Source: Sphingobacteriales bacterium (GTDB lineage: Bacteria; Bacteroidota; Bacteroidia; Chitinophagales; CAIOSU01). From it: 64,000 nucleotides of DNA. The translations under genes and the position numbers were made by a program. This document shows, piece by piece, positions 1 through 8,221 of this stretch (positions within the stretch are counted from its first letter, which is position 1; each line of letters begins with the position of its first letter). The notes under the pieces are model-generated. The model searched no databases and was not told the origin of the DNA. It saw nothing but the letters and a program-made list of their open reading frames with translations. The DNA lies in assembly GCA_027483645.1 (NCBI GenBank), contig JAIXUD010000021.1, positions 186,001 to 250,000 of the forward strand. The letters are read 5' to 3'.

Positions 1-1957
1 AATTGGTACTTTGGGAACTGTTGAAGTTTCCGCCTTGAACTACCTGCACACCATCAGCATTTGTGACGGTGTACGAGCCATTGCCATAACTGCAACAAAT
101 ACCATCTCCTTCGCTATCCAATATGGTAAAGGTATAGCAGCCAACAGCCAAGCATGGGTTCAAGGTATAATTGGTATTGCTAGAAAATCCCGTCTCTTCC
201 CAAACAACCAAACCATTGTTGTTGACTATACGCAATGTGGTTTCGCCGCCATAAAAATCTGTTCGCAAGCCTACCGTAATGCTCCTACCAGCCACTACGG
301 TAAAGGCGAAATCAGCATTATCGTTACTATTATCTAAATCTGTTTGGCCATTTACCAGCAGCACCTCTGCCTCCATAGTGTAAGCGCCAGCAGGCAAGGT
401 GGTGGTAGGTAGGGCGATGCTTCCAGCGTTGCCAAAAGCGATATTACCCGTCCAAGTTAGGGTATCCCATGGCCCAGGGTTTGCCCGGTAGCGGTAAGTA
501 AAGCTGGTAAGCGCATCACCACCGCGGTTCAGAAAGCGCAGCGTAGCGCTAACGGTGCCATTGCAGCTATATGCGTCTATACCAGCTATATCAGTCAATT
601 GCACATCGCGCGTGGTGGTAGGTACATTAAACGTCGCACCATCTAGTACCGTAGCACCAGTATTATCTGGGTCTAACCAATCCTTTAACCGGTTGGAGGC
701 TGAAGAACCATTCCAGCTAATGGCAAATTTGCCGTAACTATCCTCCAAGCTATTGCCACAAGCGGCACCACCGCCATGTAACTGACCTACTACACGCTTA
801 TTTTGATCAAAAAGTGGCGAGCCCGAGCTTCCACCTTCCGTGGTACCCGAATCCCAATCACCAACTTCCCAGTGGCTATTAGCCGGCGCACCGCCGAAAG
901 TCGAGGCGGTAGCAGGGTCGTTGTCCACGCTAAACTTCTTTACGTCCAAGGCAGGGTGGTGTATGCCTACCGAAGAAGTAGGTGCCGTATTCACATTACT
1001 CCATCCAGCATAATATACGTTGTAAGAAAGTGGTGGGGTGGTGCTCAACTCATAAAGGGCAAAATCGGAGTTAGCACTACGTGCCCTCAATATGCTACCC
1101 GATACGGTTTGAGTTAAAGGTCCATTCTGGTTCGGTGTGCAAGTAGGGCTTTGATAATTGAAACGGAATATCCAAGTAGCGTAATCGCCGCTGTAGCAAT
1201 GGTTAGCGCTAAGGAAATAGGGTGTTCCATCGCCCCTTACGTTATTCACCATAGCACCACTGCATATTTCATCATTGGTGCCCGAAAGATACATAAGGCT
1301 GGAATTAACCTGATTTTCCCAGCCAGCAGAGATGGGGCACACCACATTGTTGTTGCATGAGCCCGACTGACCAAAGCTGCGGCCATCGCCCTCCTCCCTA
1401 AAGAAGATGTTATAATAGGCGTGTATCACTTTATTTACCGCTATGCGGCCTTGCCCGCGCACGGCGGCAGGCTCGTAGTATTCAATAATGGTATGGTCGC
1501 CCTTTACCACATCGGTGGAGAACTTACCGTGGTCTTTATTATTGAAGGGTGTAAAGGCACCCAGTACCATACTCTTATCGGCACTGTACACAAACATGCT
1601 GGCCCCTTGAGGCATGTAGAATTGGCTATAAATCAGGTTGATAGAATACGCCCCGCTAGACTTGATGCCCATGCGCCAAATACGGTCGCCATTCTTTAAC
1701 GTGTGCCATTGGCCGCTGTTGGCAAGGTTGAAATCAACATCCATAGCTTTGCCAAAGCGGAACGCATTTCCCTTTACGTTTCGGGTTTCGTCTTCGGCCA
1801 TCAAGGTCGCCACATCTACAGGGGGCATGGTTGCCACTGGCATGTCATCACCTATATATACCTTGCCAAAACTTGCCGGTGTGCCGCCTGCACTAACTTG
1901 TGCCTGTGTGCTAACTGCAACCGACACCAATACCAATAGCCAAAAAATGTGTTTCAT
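1..1957 (-). CDS. Secreted lysyl-endopeptidase-like serine protease (3' end beyond window)
   Basis: The frame is open from ATG at 1957 leftwards to the window edge, about 652 codons, so the C-terminus is missing. A Sec signal peptide (residues 1-20, ending QAQ) leads into a region of about 180 residues of propeptide type. The trypsin-fold domain follows: His253 in SANHC, Asp298 in NSDFA and Ser378 in EGGSSGSP form a full catalytic triad, and the many Cys resemble Achromobacter protease I-type lysyl endopeptidases. After about residue 450 come Ig/CARDB-like beta domains and a GDGICCSYGNG stretch. Proteases of this build in Bacteroidota are usually T9SS cargo. The expected C-terminal sorting domain would lie outside the window, so that part is inference. 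The likely role is extracellular protein degradation; Lys specificity is assumed from the family and cannot be read here. Confidence 0.88.
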   Translation of the reverse strand, partial: MKHIFWLLVLVSVAVSTQAQVSAGGTPASFGKVYIGDDMPVATMPPVDVATLMAEDETRNVKGNAFRFGKAMDVDFNLANSGQWHTLKNGDRIWRMGIKSSGAYSINLIYSQFYMPQGASMFVYSADKSMVLGAFTPFNNKDHGKFSTDVVKGDHTIIEYYEPAAVRGQGRIAVNKVIHAYYNIFFREEGDGRSFGQSGSCNNNVVCPISAGWENQVNSSLMYLSGTNDEICSGAMVNNVRGDGTPYFLSANHCYSGDYATWIFRFNYQSPTCTPNQNGPLTQTVSGSILRARSANSDFALYELSTTPPLSYNVYYAGWSNVNTAPTSSVGIHHPALDVKKFSVDNDPATASTFGGAPANSHWEVGDWDSGTTEGGSSGSPLFDQNKRVVGQLHGGGAACGNSLEDSYGKFAISWNGSSASNRLKDWLDPDNTGATVLDGATFNVPTTTRDVQLTDIAGIDAYSCNGTVSATLRFLNRGGDALTSFTYRYRANPGPWDTLTWTGNIAFGNAGSIALPTTTLPAGAYTMEAEVLLVNGQTDLDNSNDNADFAFTVVAGRSITVGLRTDFYGGETTLRIVNNNGLVVWEETGFSSNTNYTLNPCLAVGCYTFTILDSEGDGICCSYGNGSYTVTNADGVQVVQGGNFNSSQSTN

Positions 1958-2120
1958 AAGTAACCGTTAAACAACTTAGACGCGCTAAAGTTACCAAACC
2001 TGCGCCTTGGGAGGAAATATTTTTCTACCTTGAAACACTTAGTGGCTACATATTCATTTTCATCATTAGTTGGTGGCGTGGTTATTGGTTATGGGTGGGT
2101 GATGTTAGGGTAATTGACAC

Positions 2121-2160
2121 ACGCCCCTTCGGATATTCACATCAAAATGACTGAGCATGC
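2121..2160 (+). repeat. Degenerate copy of REP-like hairpin 1
   Basis: This spacer (1958-2238) separates the protease from the lipoprotein gene. It carries a decayed copy of the CCCCTTCGGAT-TTCACAT motif found intact at 2740, 3742 and 22771; the second arm has lost its pairing. No gene is seen in the spacer. Confidence 0.5.
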
Positions 2161-2238
2161 GAGGGGGAGTTGGAGGGATAAATATTAGTGATTGGAACAT
2201 ACACTAAGTTATTGTATTATAAATTAAATCCATTACCG

Positions 2239-2709
2239 CTAATTTACCACATCGTTAGTTAACTCATTTATCAGTTCCTGATTTCTATCATAATCAAATA
2301 AACCCTTGCTACACCATAGCGATAGCTGGTCCGATTCAAGGTACATCTTCAGCAGTTTGTTTTTGTCATCTCGCTTAAAGCGGATATAGTAAGTACCAGC
2401 AAAAACCTCATTCTTAGATTGAATGATTAATTGGTTAGTTTTTGCACCATTATGTATTAGTTTCCATTCTCCTTTCTCCGACAATGCCTCTGGGAGACCT
2501 GCACAGTAACCTGGTAGTTCAGGAAGGCTACAGGTTCCATCAGAATGAAACCGCAATGAGTTCATTGCTAGGCACATGGTAATATCTTGCTGCTTAAAAA
2601 AAATAGCATACTGATCGATGGACCACCATCCAGTCACGGTCTTTTCTACAGGACTACCGCATGAGGATAGAGCCAATAATAAAACGACCAGTTTACTTAT
2701 CTTTCTCAT
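2239..2709 (-). CDS. Hypothetical lipoprotein, 156 aa
   Basis: The start is the ATG at 2709. Residues 1-17 form a signal peptide with a lipobox-like LALSSC, so Cys17 is probably the lipidated residue. The remainder is about 140 residues, mixed alpha/beta, with several Trp and aromatic positions (TGWWSIDQYA, GEWKLI, YYIRFKR). This resembles small lipocalin-like lipoproteins that report a stored quantity, but I do not recognise a named family. It stands alone, with spacers on both sides that hold REP-like repeats. Likely location: inner leaflet of the outer membrane, facing the periplasm. Confidence 0.72.
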   Translation of the reverse strand: MRKISKLVVLLLALSSCGSPVEKTVTGWWSIDQYAIFFKQQDITMCLAMNSLRFHSDGTCSLPELPGYCAGLPEALSEKGEWKLIHNGAKTNQLIIQSKNEVFAGTYYIRFKRDDKNKLLKMYLESDQLSLWCSKGLFDYDRNQELINELTNDVVN

Positions 2710-2739
2710 CCTCTTGAGTTATAGTAGTTTCCCCCTGCC

Positions 2740-2803
2740 ACCCGCCCCTTCGGATGTCCACATCCGAATGACCGAGCTGCGGATTTGCAATCCGCCACGT
2801 AAC
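2740..2803 (+). repeat. REP-like element, two hairpins (copy R2)
   Basis: Hairpin 1 is TTCGGATGT-CC-ACATCCGAA. Hairpin 2 is GCGGATT-TGC-AATCCGC, followed by CACGTAAC. The same order recurs at 22771-22835, with a compensatory G-to-A and C-to-T change in hairpin 2. It lies in the 306-bp spacer 2710-3015, which otherwise holds only a second related element. Confidence 0.7.
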
Positions 2804-2915
2804 ACCAATCAAACCAGCCCCTAGCCCAAGCCTTCAATTCCGACAGCAATACATAAATTTATAACAAAAACACGATGGGGCAAAAGCGGCCAATAGCTAA
2901 CCGTGTTGCGTGACC

Positions 2916-2980
2916 GTGTTACGTGTCGGATTGCAAATCCGCATGCTCTGTAGCGACGGATTAAAAATCCGTCGCGGCGC
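2916..2980 (+). repeat. REP-like element, rearranged (copy R3)
   Basis: This copy holds GGATT-GCA-AATCC, then a third hairpin GCGACGGATT-AAA-AATCCGTCGC. The latter's 3' arm (AATCCGTCGCGGCGCTT) is shared with the element at 3742-3795. It sits just downstream of the deiodinase-like gene. Confidence 0.6.
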
Positions 2981-3015
2981 TTTAGGAACTTCCGCAAGGG
3001 CGAGGTGGTAATCCC

Positions 3016-3678
3016 TCAATAAAACACCGCCACCTCATCCAAACCTTTACGCTTAATGTCAGGCACTTGGGCGTTGGGGGCTGGGTAGCCAACGGGTATT
3101 AATAGAAACGGCTTTTCGTTGCTGGGGCGTCGCAATATATCGCTAAGGAAATTCATAGGGCTGGGCGTATGCGTAAGTGCCACCAAACCCGCTTGGTGTA
3201 TGGCGGTAAGCAAAAAGCCACAGGCCAGCCCCACTGACTCCTGCACATAATAGTTGTTGCGCTTGCCCTCATCGGTAAGGTCGTAGCTTTTACGGAAGAC
3301 GATAATGAGCCACGGCGCTATCTCCAGAAAAGGCTTATTGGCATCGGTGCCAAATTGAGCTAGGTCTGCCAGCCATTCATCGCTCATACGGCCAGCGTAG
3401 TTGCGGCGCTCCTCTTCTTCGGCTGCTTCGCGTATTTTCCGTTTTATATCGGCATCGCCCACCACACAAAACGTCCAAGGCTGCTTGTGCGCGCCCGATG
3501 GGGCAGATGATGCCGCGAGTATGAGTTGCTCTATCACTTCCTTGGGTACGGGTGTATCGGCAAACTCTCGAACCGTCCGCCGCGTATCAAGCTCTTGATA
3601 ATACCGCTTTGCCCGCTCCAACATCTCGGTTGAGGCATACATTGGGCGATTATAAGGGATATGGTTGGGCAACGACAT
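3016..3678 (-). CDS. Iodotyrosine-deiodinase-like nitroreductase-fold flavoprotein
   Basis: An NADPH-nitroreductase-fold FMN enzyme of 220 aa from the ATG at 3678 (an upstream TTG would add 4 residues). FMN-binding motifs are RRTVR (33-37) and SGAHKQPW (61-68). The C-terminal part has THTPSPMN and LIPVGYP. The active-site lid of vertebrate iodotyrosine deiodinase, with Glu and Tyr four residues apart and Lys 21 residues after Tyr, is present without gaps as Glu90, Tyr94 and Lys115. This triad holds the halotyrosine zwitterion in the known enzymes and is lacking in general nitroreductases. The predicted activity is therefore reductive dehalogenation of halotyrosines, or of related halophenols, rather than nitro reduction. 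Bacterial homologues of this type are known, including one from Haliscomenobacter. No signal peptide, so cytoplasmic. REP-like elements flank it on both sides. Confidence 0.85.
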   Translation of the reverse strand: MSLPNHIPYNRPMYASTEMLERAKRYYQELDTRRTVREFADTPVPKEVIEQLILAASSAPSGAHKQPWTFCVVGDADIKRKIREAAEEEERRNYAGRMSDEWLADLAQFGTDANKPFLEIAPWLIIVFRKSYDLTDEGKRNNYYVQESVGLACGFLLTAIHQAGLVALTHTPSPMNFLSDILRRPSNEKPFLLIPVGYPAPNAQVPDIKRKGLDEVAVFY

Positions 3679-3741
3679 TGCGAAAAGCAAAAATAGTACT
3701 CGATGAAATTAGGTAAAAGTTACTTTCAGAGGTAATCAAAT

Positions 3742-3795
3742 CCCCGCCTCTTCGGATGTTCACATCCGAATGACCAACGAAATCCGTCGCGGCGC
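3742..3795 (+). repeat. REP-like element (copy R4)
   Basis: CCTCTTCGGATGT-TC-ACATCCGAATGACC repeats hairpin 1 exactly. It then joins AAATCCGTCGCGGCGCTT, the 3' arm of the third hairpin seen at 2940-2980. It looks like a deletion product or composite of the units around 2.9 kb. Confidence 0.65.
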
Positions 3796-3901
3796 TTATC
3801 AAATATCCGCAACGTCATTGATAGTTACAATCCTTTTCGCTGAAGTTATACAAAACCCAGATAGAACTTATAGTTTCATAAATTGTTAAGAAAAACAGCA
3901 C

Positions 3902-3930
3902 ACCAATAACCAATAACTAATCAACAACCA
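3902..3930 (+). repeat. 7-bp tandem array upstream of small membrane gene
   Basis: The sequence iterates AACCAAT/AACTAAT with a 7-bp period, ending 3 bp before the ATG at 3934. The same unit recurs before or after several other genes (35346, 35736, 49110, 52655, 59632). Confidence 0.6.
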
Positions 3931-3933
3931 ACC

Positions 3934-4230
3934 ATGCTTGCACACTTGGTAAAAATAAGCGGACTGCTGCAGATATTGTGCAACCTCTCCATCAACCTTG
4001 TGTACATTATCTATTTAGTTATAGAAGAGGCCATACCTAGCGGAAACATACCACGGTATTTGGCACTTAATATCCTTATCTTGCTATGCATTATACCCGG
4101 CTATATTTCCATGCAAGCCATTAACGATAAGCCATTGAAGATTATACTGCTCATCGTTAACTTAATCATTACCAGCGTATTGTTTGTTATGTACTACAAC
4201 GTTTTCAAAAACTTTGGGCCCCATGCTTAG
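3934..4230 (+). CDS. Small three-helix membrane protein overlapping menC
   Basis: 98 aa from ATG at 3934. Three hydrophobic stretches (about residues 8-30, 42-60 and 68-90) separated by short charged loops predict three membrane spans. I do not recognise a family. Its stop codon (4228-4230) lies inside the start of menC (ATG 4223 or 4232), so the two are probably co-transcribed and translationally coupled. A link to menaquinone synthesis is inferred from position only. Confidence 0.68.
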   Translation: MLAHLVKISGLLQILCNLSINLVYIIYLVIEEAIPSGNIPRYLALNILILLCIIPGYISMQAINDKPLKIILLIVNLIITSVLFVMYYNVFKNFGPHA

Positions 4231-5305
4231 TATGCTACATACCTTAATTGATAGCAAACTATCGGCTCGCTTTGTTTTGCGCCCTTTAGTATTCAATAAG
4301 CCCAGCGGTACTAGTCGCGGTGTGCTTACCGAAAAAGCCTGCTGGTATCTGATAGTGGAAAATGAACACGGACAAAGCGGCATTGGCGAGTGCAGCCCCA
4401 TTTGGGGCCTAAGCCCAGAAAACCCCGATGATTACGAGCCAGAACTGCAGCGGGTGGTAACAATGATAAACGACTTCCCGCTGCTGTTTGAAGATGGTAC
4501 CTTGGATGCCTACCCTTCCATTAAGTTTGGCTTGGAAACCGCACTACTCGACTTGTCCACAGGCGGTAGGCGTACCCCCTACCCTTCCCCCCTTACCGAA
4601 GGAGCCGACGGTATAAGGATAAATGGATTGATATGGATGGGTAGCCGGGAGTATATGCTTGGGCAAATAATGGATAAACTGAAAGCTGGAAATACGTGCT
4701 TAAAGCTCAAAATTGGGGCGATTGATTGGCAAACCGAAATGCAGATACTAGAGGGCATCCGGCAGCAATTTTCCTCAAATCAATTGGAACTGCGGGTGGA
4801 TGCCAACGGTGCCTTCTCTACGGAAACCGCCGCTAAAAAGCTACAACAGCTTGCCTCATTACAAATACACAGTATTGAACAGCCCATACAGGCGGGCAAT
4901 TGGGAGGCCATGGCAGCACTCTGCAAATCTTCTCGCGTGCCAATTGCTTTGGATGAGGAGTTGATAGGCGTGCATGGCAGCCACCGAGAGGAATTGCTGG
5001 ATATCATTCACCCGCATTACATCATCTTGAAGCCGAGCCTTTTGGGTGGTATTGAAGCATGCGAACAATGGATAAAGCTTGCCGAGGAGCGCAATATTGG
5101 CTGGTGGGTAACATCGATGTTGGAAAGTAACCTGGGGCTAAACACCATCGCGCAATGGACTTATACGCTCAACAACCCATTGCCACAAGGTTTGGGTACT
5201 GGGCAGCTATTTACCAATAATCCCAATAGCCCCCTATACCTTGATGGTGAGCATCTAAAGGTAGACCCTACCGCAGCTTGGGATTTAGATGTAATTTTAG
5301 GGTAA
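4223..5305 (+). CDS. menC: o-Succinylbenzoate synthase
   Basis: An enolase-superfamily enzyme of 360 aa that dehydrates SHCHC to o-succinylbenzoate in menaquinone synthesis. The superfamily active site is complete: Lys161 and Lys163 (KLK), metal ligands Asp193 (RVDAN), Glu219 (SIEQP) and Asp244 (LDEE), and Lys270 (ILKPS). I took the ATG at 4223 because the frame upstream lies within the membrane-protein gene and encodes nothing like MenC. ATG 4232 is nearly as good. menE follows 15 bp downstream, which supports the assignment over other enolase-family activities such as N-acylamino acid racemase. Cytoplasmic. Confidence 0.92.
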   Translation: MLSMLHTLIDSKLSARFVLRPLVFNKPSGTSRGVLTEKACWYLIVENEHGQSGIGECSPIWGLSPENPDDYEPELQRVVTMINDFPLLFEDGTLDAYPSIKFGLETALLDLSTGGRRTPYPSPLTEGADGIRINGLIWMGSREYMLGQIMDKLKAGNTCLKLKIGAIDWQTEMQILEGIRQQFSSNQLELRVDANGAFSTETAAKKLQQLASLQIHSIEQPIQAGNWEAMAALCKSSRVPIALDEELIGVHGSHREELLDIIHPHYIILKPSLLGGIEACEQWIKLAEERNIGWWVTSMLESNLGLNTIAQWTYTLNNPLPQGLGTGQLFTNNPNSPLYLDGEHLKVDPTAAWDLDVILG

Positions 5306-5320
5306 ATTCCCCGCGAGTTT

Positions 5321-6415
5321 ATGCCATTCCACTTCAACGGACAACCATTTACCAAACCCCAGCTGCGGCAATATGCAACAGAACAATTGCGCCAAAACTT
5401 ACAAGTTTGGGAAGCAGACGTTTGGAAGTTTGTTGGCGAATGGCTGAATGACGAAACACATATTACCGTTCATACTTCGGGCTCAACCGGTACGCCCAAA
5501 GCCATACAACTACCCAAGGATAAGGTACGCAATAGTGCATTAATGACGGCCAATTATTTGGGCTTGGGCGAGGGAAGTAATGCGCTACTAAGCCTATCTG
5601 CTAATTACATTGCAGGGAAAATGATGATAGTGCGGGCCATTGAAAACCGATGGCATCTGTGGGCAACGGAACCCAGCAACCAACCACTTAAGGATGTTCC
5701 CGATACGCTAACTATTGACCTGGTAGCTTGGGTGCCCAGCCAGTTGCAGGCCATGCTGGATTTGAACGATGCCCCCCTCAACCAACGGATACATGCCATC
5801 TGCAATATCATTTTAGGGGGCAGCCCTGTATTGCCAGCATTAGCGAGTACTTTAAAAGATTTCCCGAACCGCGTTTTCGAAACGTTCGGCATGACGGAAA
5901 CCATCAGCCACATCGCCATGAAACGCTTGAGCGGTGCCAATGCCACTGATGTTTTTGAAACCACCGATGAAAACATCATCCTCGGGCAAGATGATAGGGA
6001 TTGCCTGGTTATCATTGCACATCACCTGGCTGACCAGCCAGTTGTGACCAACGATATTGTTGAGTTTATTGATGAGCGCCATTTCCGCTGGCTGGGCAGG
6101 GTGGATAATGTGGTAAACTCTGGCGGCATCAAGCTCTTCCCCGAAGCACTCGAGCAAAAGGTGCAGCACCTACTTTCGCAAAGGTTCTTTATGGCTGGTG
6201 TGCCCGATGTGCAACTTGGCCAAAAACTCATTATGGTGATAGAAGGCCCTGCCCTCAACCACCCGCAACTGGAGCAACTGCGCAATCATCTTCAAACCAT
6301 CCTCACCCGCTACGAGTTACCCCGCAACATCTACTCGGTAACCCGCTTGGAAGAAACCGCCACCCATAAGGTAAATAGACTGGCTACTTTGAAAAAGTTG
6401 GCCTTGGCACAATAA
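5321..6415 (+). CDS. menE: o-Succinylbenzoate-CoA ligase
   Basis: An ANL-superfamily acyl-CoA synthetase that activates o-succinylbenzoate with ATP and CoA. The AMP-binding P-loop is HTSGSTGTPK (51-60). FGMTETISHIA is the A5-type motif, WLGRVDNVVNSGGIK the hinge and A8 region, and HKVNRL near the end carries the expected catalytic Lys. At 364 aa it is shorter than E. coli MenE (about 450), but the motifs run in full order; the difference is mostly a reduced N-terminal region, common in this phylum. The 15-bp spacing to menC makes the pathway assignment strong. The product is the substrate of MenB. Confidence 0.9.
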   Translation: MPFHFNGQPFTKPQLRQYATEQLRQNLQVWEADVWKFVGEWLNDETHITVHTSGSTGTPKAIQLPKDKVRNSALMTANYLGLGEGSNALLSLSANYIAGKMMIVRAIENRWHLWATEPSNQPLKDVPDTLTIDLVAWVPSQLQAMLDLNDAPLNQRIHAICNIILGGSPVLPALASTLKDFPNRVFETFGMTETISHIAMKRLSGANATDVFETTDENIILGQDDRDCLVIIAHHLADQPVVTNDIVEFIDERHFRWLGRVDNVVNSGGIKLFPEALEQKVQHLLSQRFFMAGVPDVQLGQKLIMVIEGPALNHPQLEQLRNHLQTILTRYELPRNIYSVTRLEETATHKVNRLATLKKLALAQ

Positions 6416-6490
6416 CGGGTTTTCGACAAACGATACAATACGCAAACCCCGATAGCGTTTTTCTAGCAAATCTGAAAAACCCTACTCGTT

Positions 6491-6685
6491 ATGACCAAAG
6501 TATTGAGCATGGCCGCACTGGCCACTACCCTATTGCTTACCAGCACATCTTGCACCAAAAAGCATTGTATCACCTTCACCGATGCCAATGGCGTGGACTG
6601 TTGCGAAAAGTGCTTCGCCACCCAAAAACGCTTGAATGATTTTGTGGCAACCAATACCAAAATGTGCCCTGAAGTGTGTGATTGA
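6491..6685 (+). CDS. Tiny Cys-rich lipoprotein, 64 aa
   Basis: From ATG at 6491 there is a signal sequence of about 20 residues ending TSTSC, a plausible lipobox with Cys21 lipidated. The mature part is only about 44 residues and has five further Cys (KHC, DCCEKC, MCPEVC would include C26, C37, C38, C41 and later ones), which could form disulfides or bind metal. No family recognised. It follows menE by 75 bp. The opposite strand is also open here (6463-6798), but that product has no recognisable features. Confidence 0.6.
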   Translation: MTKVLSMAALATTLLLTSTSCTKKHCITFTDANGVDCCEKCFATQKRLNDFVATNTKMCPEVCD

Positions 6686-6731
6686 AGTATTAAATAACTC
6701 ATTAGAAGCACGTCATCGCAACAAAAATGGA

Positions 6732-7197
6732 CGTCATTGCGAATATTAATCGCGGCGCGGCACGTCCGGAAAAGGAGATGACATTTTTGCGGAAGCAAGC
6801 TGTCATCCTGAGCTTTTTGTCGAAGGGTGCCAGCGATTGCTAAGCGAGCCGAAGTTTTTCACGAAGGCAAGCCACGGACGAGCACTGCACTTGCAATTAG
6901 CCTAATATTCTTCGAAGCTAATAACCTCATCGTTACTCACTTTTGTTCTCTCACAAGATTTATGTCATAGGTAGGCCTACTTGCTCTTGCGGCTACCCAG
7001 TAAACTTCAATGGCCTGTGGCTACTTTTTCACTGCTTTTGCAGTAATCCCCTGCCAAAAGGAGTGGATTTAACCTTCCGATGAAATAGCCTTATTATATA
7101 CTTTTGAGTATTGGTCAGCGTACATCATTCTTCTTAGCATGGGATTGCTTCGTCATTTCACTTCGCGAAAAGCTCCGTTTCATTCCTCGCAATGACG
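6732..7197. repeat. Palindrome-ended intergenic repeat (long copy)
   Basis: The spacer 6686-7307 has no gene. It begins with CGTCATTGCGAA and ends with the inverse, CCTCGCAATGACG. Its right part (7046-7197) matches 27371-27521: CAATCCCCTGC..AGGAGT, then CATCATTCTT, GGGATTGCTTCG and the terminal CCTCGCAATGACG. The left part also holds CATCCTGAGC..GTCGAAGG, a motif of other intergenic repeats. It looks like a non-autonomous palindromic element. Confidence 0.6.
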
Positions 7198-7211
7198 TTC
7201 ATTTTGTTAAT

Positions 7212-7252
7212 AACATAAAAACAAGCAAGCCTCAACTTTCGTTGAGGCTTGC
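7212..7252 (-). terminator. Rho-independent terminator of the adhesin operon
   Basis: A perfect 12-bp stem GCAAGCCTCAAC/GTTGAGGCTTGC (7225-7236 with 7241-7252) with a 4-nt loop. On the minus strand it is followed by TTGTTTTTATG. It lies 55 bp beyond the stop of the PorP/SprF gene. Confidence 0.85.
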
Positions 7253-7307
7253 CATATAAACCTTACATTGTACTTTGTACTTCGTACATTGTATATCGTT
7301 GAATTCC

Positions 7308-8216
7308 TCAAAAATACCTCGGGCTCTTCTGCACAAGCACTTTCTCTACAAAGCCTGGGAATTTGGCGATGATGGTGAGCTCGTGGGAGCCGCTGTTATT
7401 GGTGCGCAATGCGCCAAAGTCGAAATCGAAGGAGTAGCTGGCCAAAACGTTTTTCACGATATAGACACCCAATAAAGCAGCCATATCATCAGTGTTGCGG
7501 TAGCTGGCACCTACCACCACGCGTTTGTTCCAAGTGGCACTCAAGTTTAAATCAACCTGCGAAATAAAGCCCGCACTACGGAAAAATACTGCTGGGCTCA
7601 ATTGCCACTTATCGGTCAATTTCCAATCATATTTAGCATGGGCGTAGTAGTGGCGAGGTGTTTTCCAAACATCGGAATTCCCTATTGATTGTTGCAAATG
7701 CGTAAACGACACACCCACAGTCAAGCCCTTACCGCTAAATTCCACCCCCAAACCGATATCAGGTTTCACCTGTCCATCGCCCACCATTAGCTGGCTTTGG
7801 TCGCCAGTTTGCTGGTAGCGCAGCTCGCTACCTTTCACATAGTTGTTGGCAATACCGAAGTTCAAGCCTGCGGAGATGTACATCCTGTCGCCCACGCGCT
7901 GGCGGTACGCATAGCCTAAGCGAACGCTAGTAGTGCGCTGCTTGCCCAGCATATCGTTTACCACGGTAAGGCCTACACCGCCACGCAGCTTAGGTATATA
8001 GCCATAAGCATTGAGTAATTGGGTTGATGGTGCCTCCTCGAAACCCACCCATTGTTGGCGGGCCAAAAGACCCACAGTAATACCATCGCTGTTGCCCGCG
8101 GTTGCTGGGTTGTACAGGTTGGTATGGTACATAAAGTGCGTAAACAACGCATCGTTTTGGGCAAAGCCAATAAACGGTAATAATGTTAGTATGGTAAGCA
8201 GTATCCTGGTCTTCAT
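7308..8216 (-). CDS. PorP/SprF family T9SS outer-membrane protein
   Basis: 302 aa with a signal peptide (1-19, GFAQ). The N-terminal FTHFMYHTNLYNPATAGN and later ARQQWVGFEEAP are hallmarks of the PorP/SprF family, followed by alternating beta strands of a 12-14-stranded barrel. In Flavobacterium johnsoniae, SprF is needed for SprB to reach the surface, and PorP/SprF paralogues often accompany type B cargo. This gene is last in an operon with two type B adhesins (5-bp gap from the PorE-like gene), so it probably serves their export or anchoring. It ends at a strong terminator. Confidence 0.9.
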   Translation of the reverse strand: MKTRILLTILTLLPFIGFAQNDALFTHFMYHTNLYNPATAGNSDGITVGLLARQQWVGFEEAPSTQLLNAYGYIPKLRGGVGLTVVNDMLGKQRTTSVRLGYAYRQRVGDRMYISAGLNFGIANNYVKGSELRYQQTGDQSQLMVGDGQVKPDIGLGVEFSGKGLTVGVSFTHLQQSIGNSDVWKTPRHYYAHAKYDWKLTDKWQLSPAVFFRSAGFISQVDLNLSATWNKRVVVGASYRNTDDMAALLGVYIVKNVLASYSFDFDFGALRTNNSGSHELTIIAKFPGFVEKVLVQKSPRYF

Positions 8217-8221
8217 GGCTC

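Noticed and set aside
1-1970. Several 60-110-codon plus-strand frames in the first 2 kb
   Set aside because: They lie opposite a continuous minus-strand frame with signal peptide and full protease triad that leaves the window.
6463-6798. 111-codon open frame on the minus strand opposite the 64-aa lipoprotein
   Set aside because: No signal, no family-like features; the opposite strand codes a plausible lipoprotein with lipobox.
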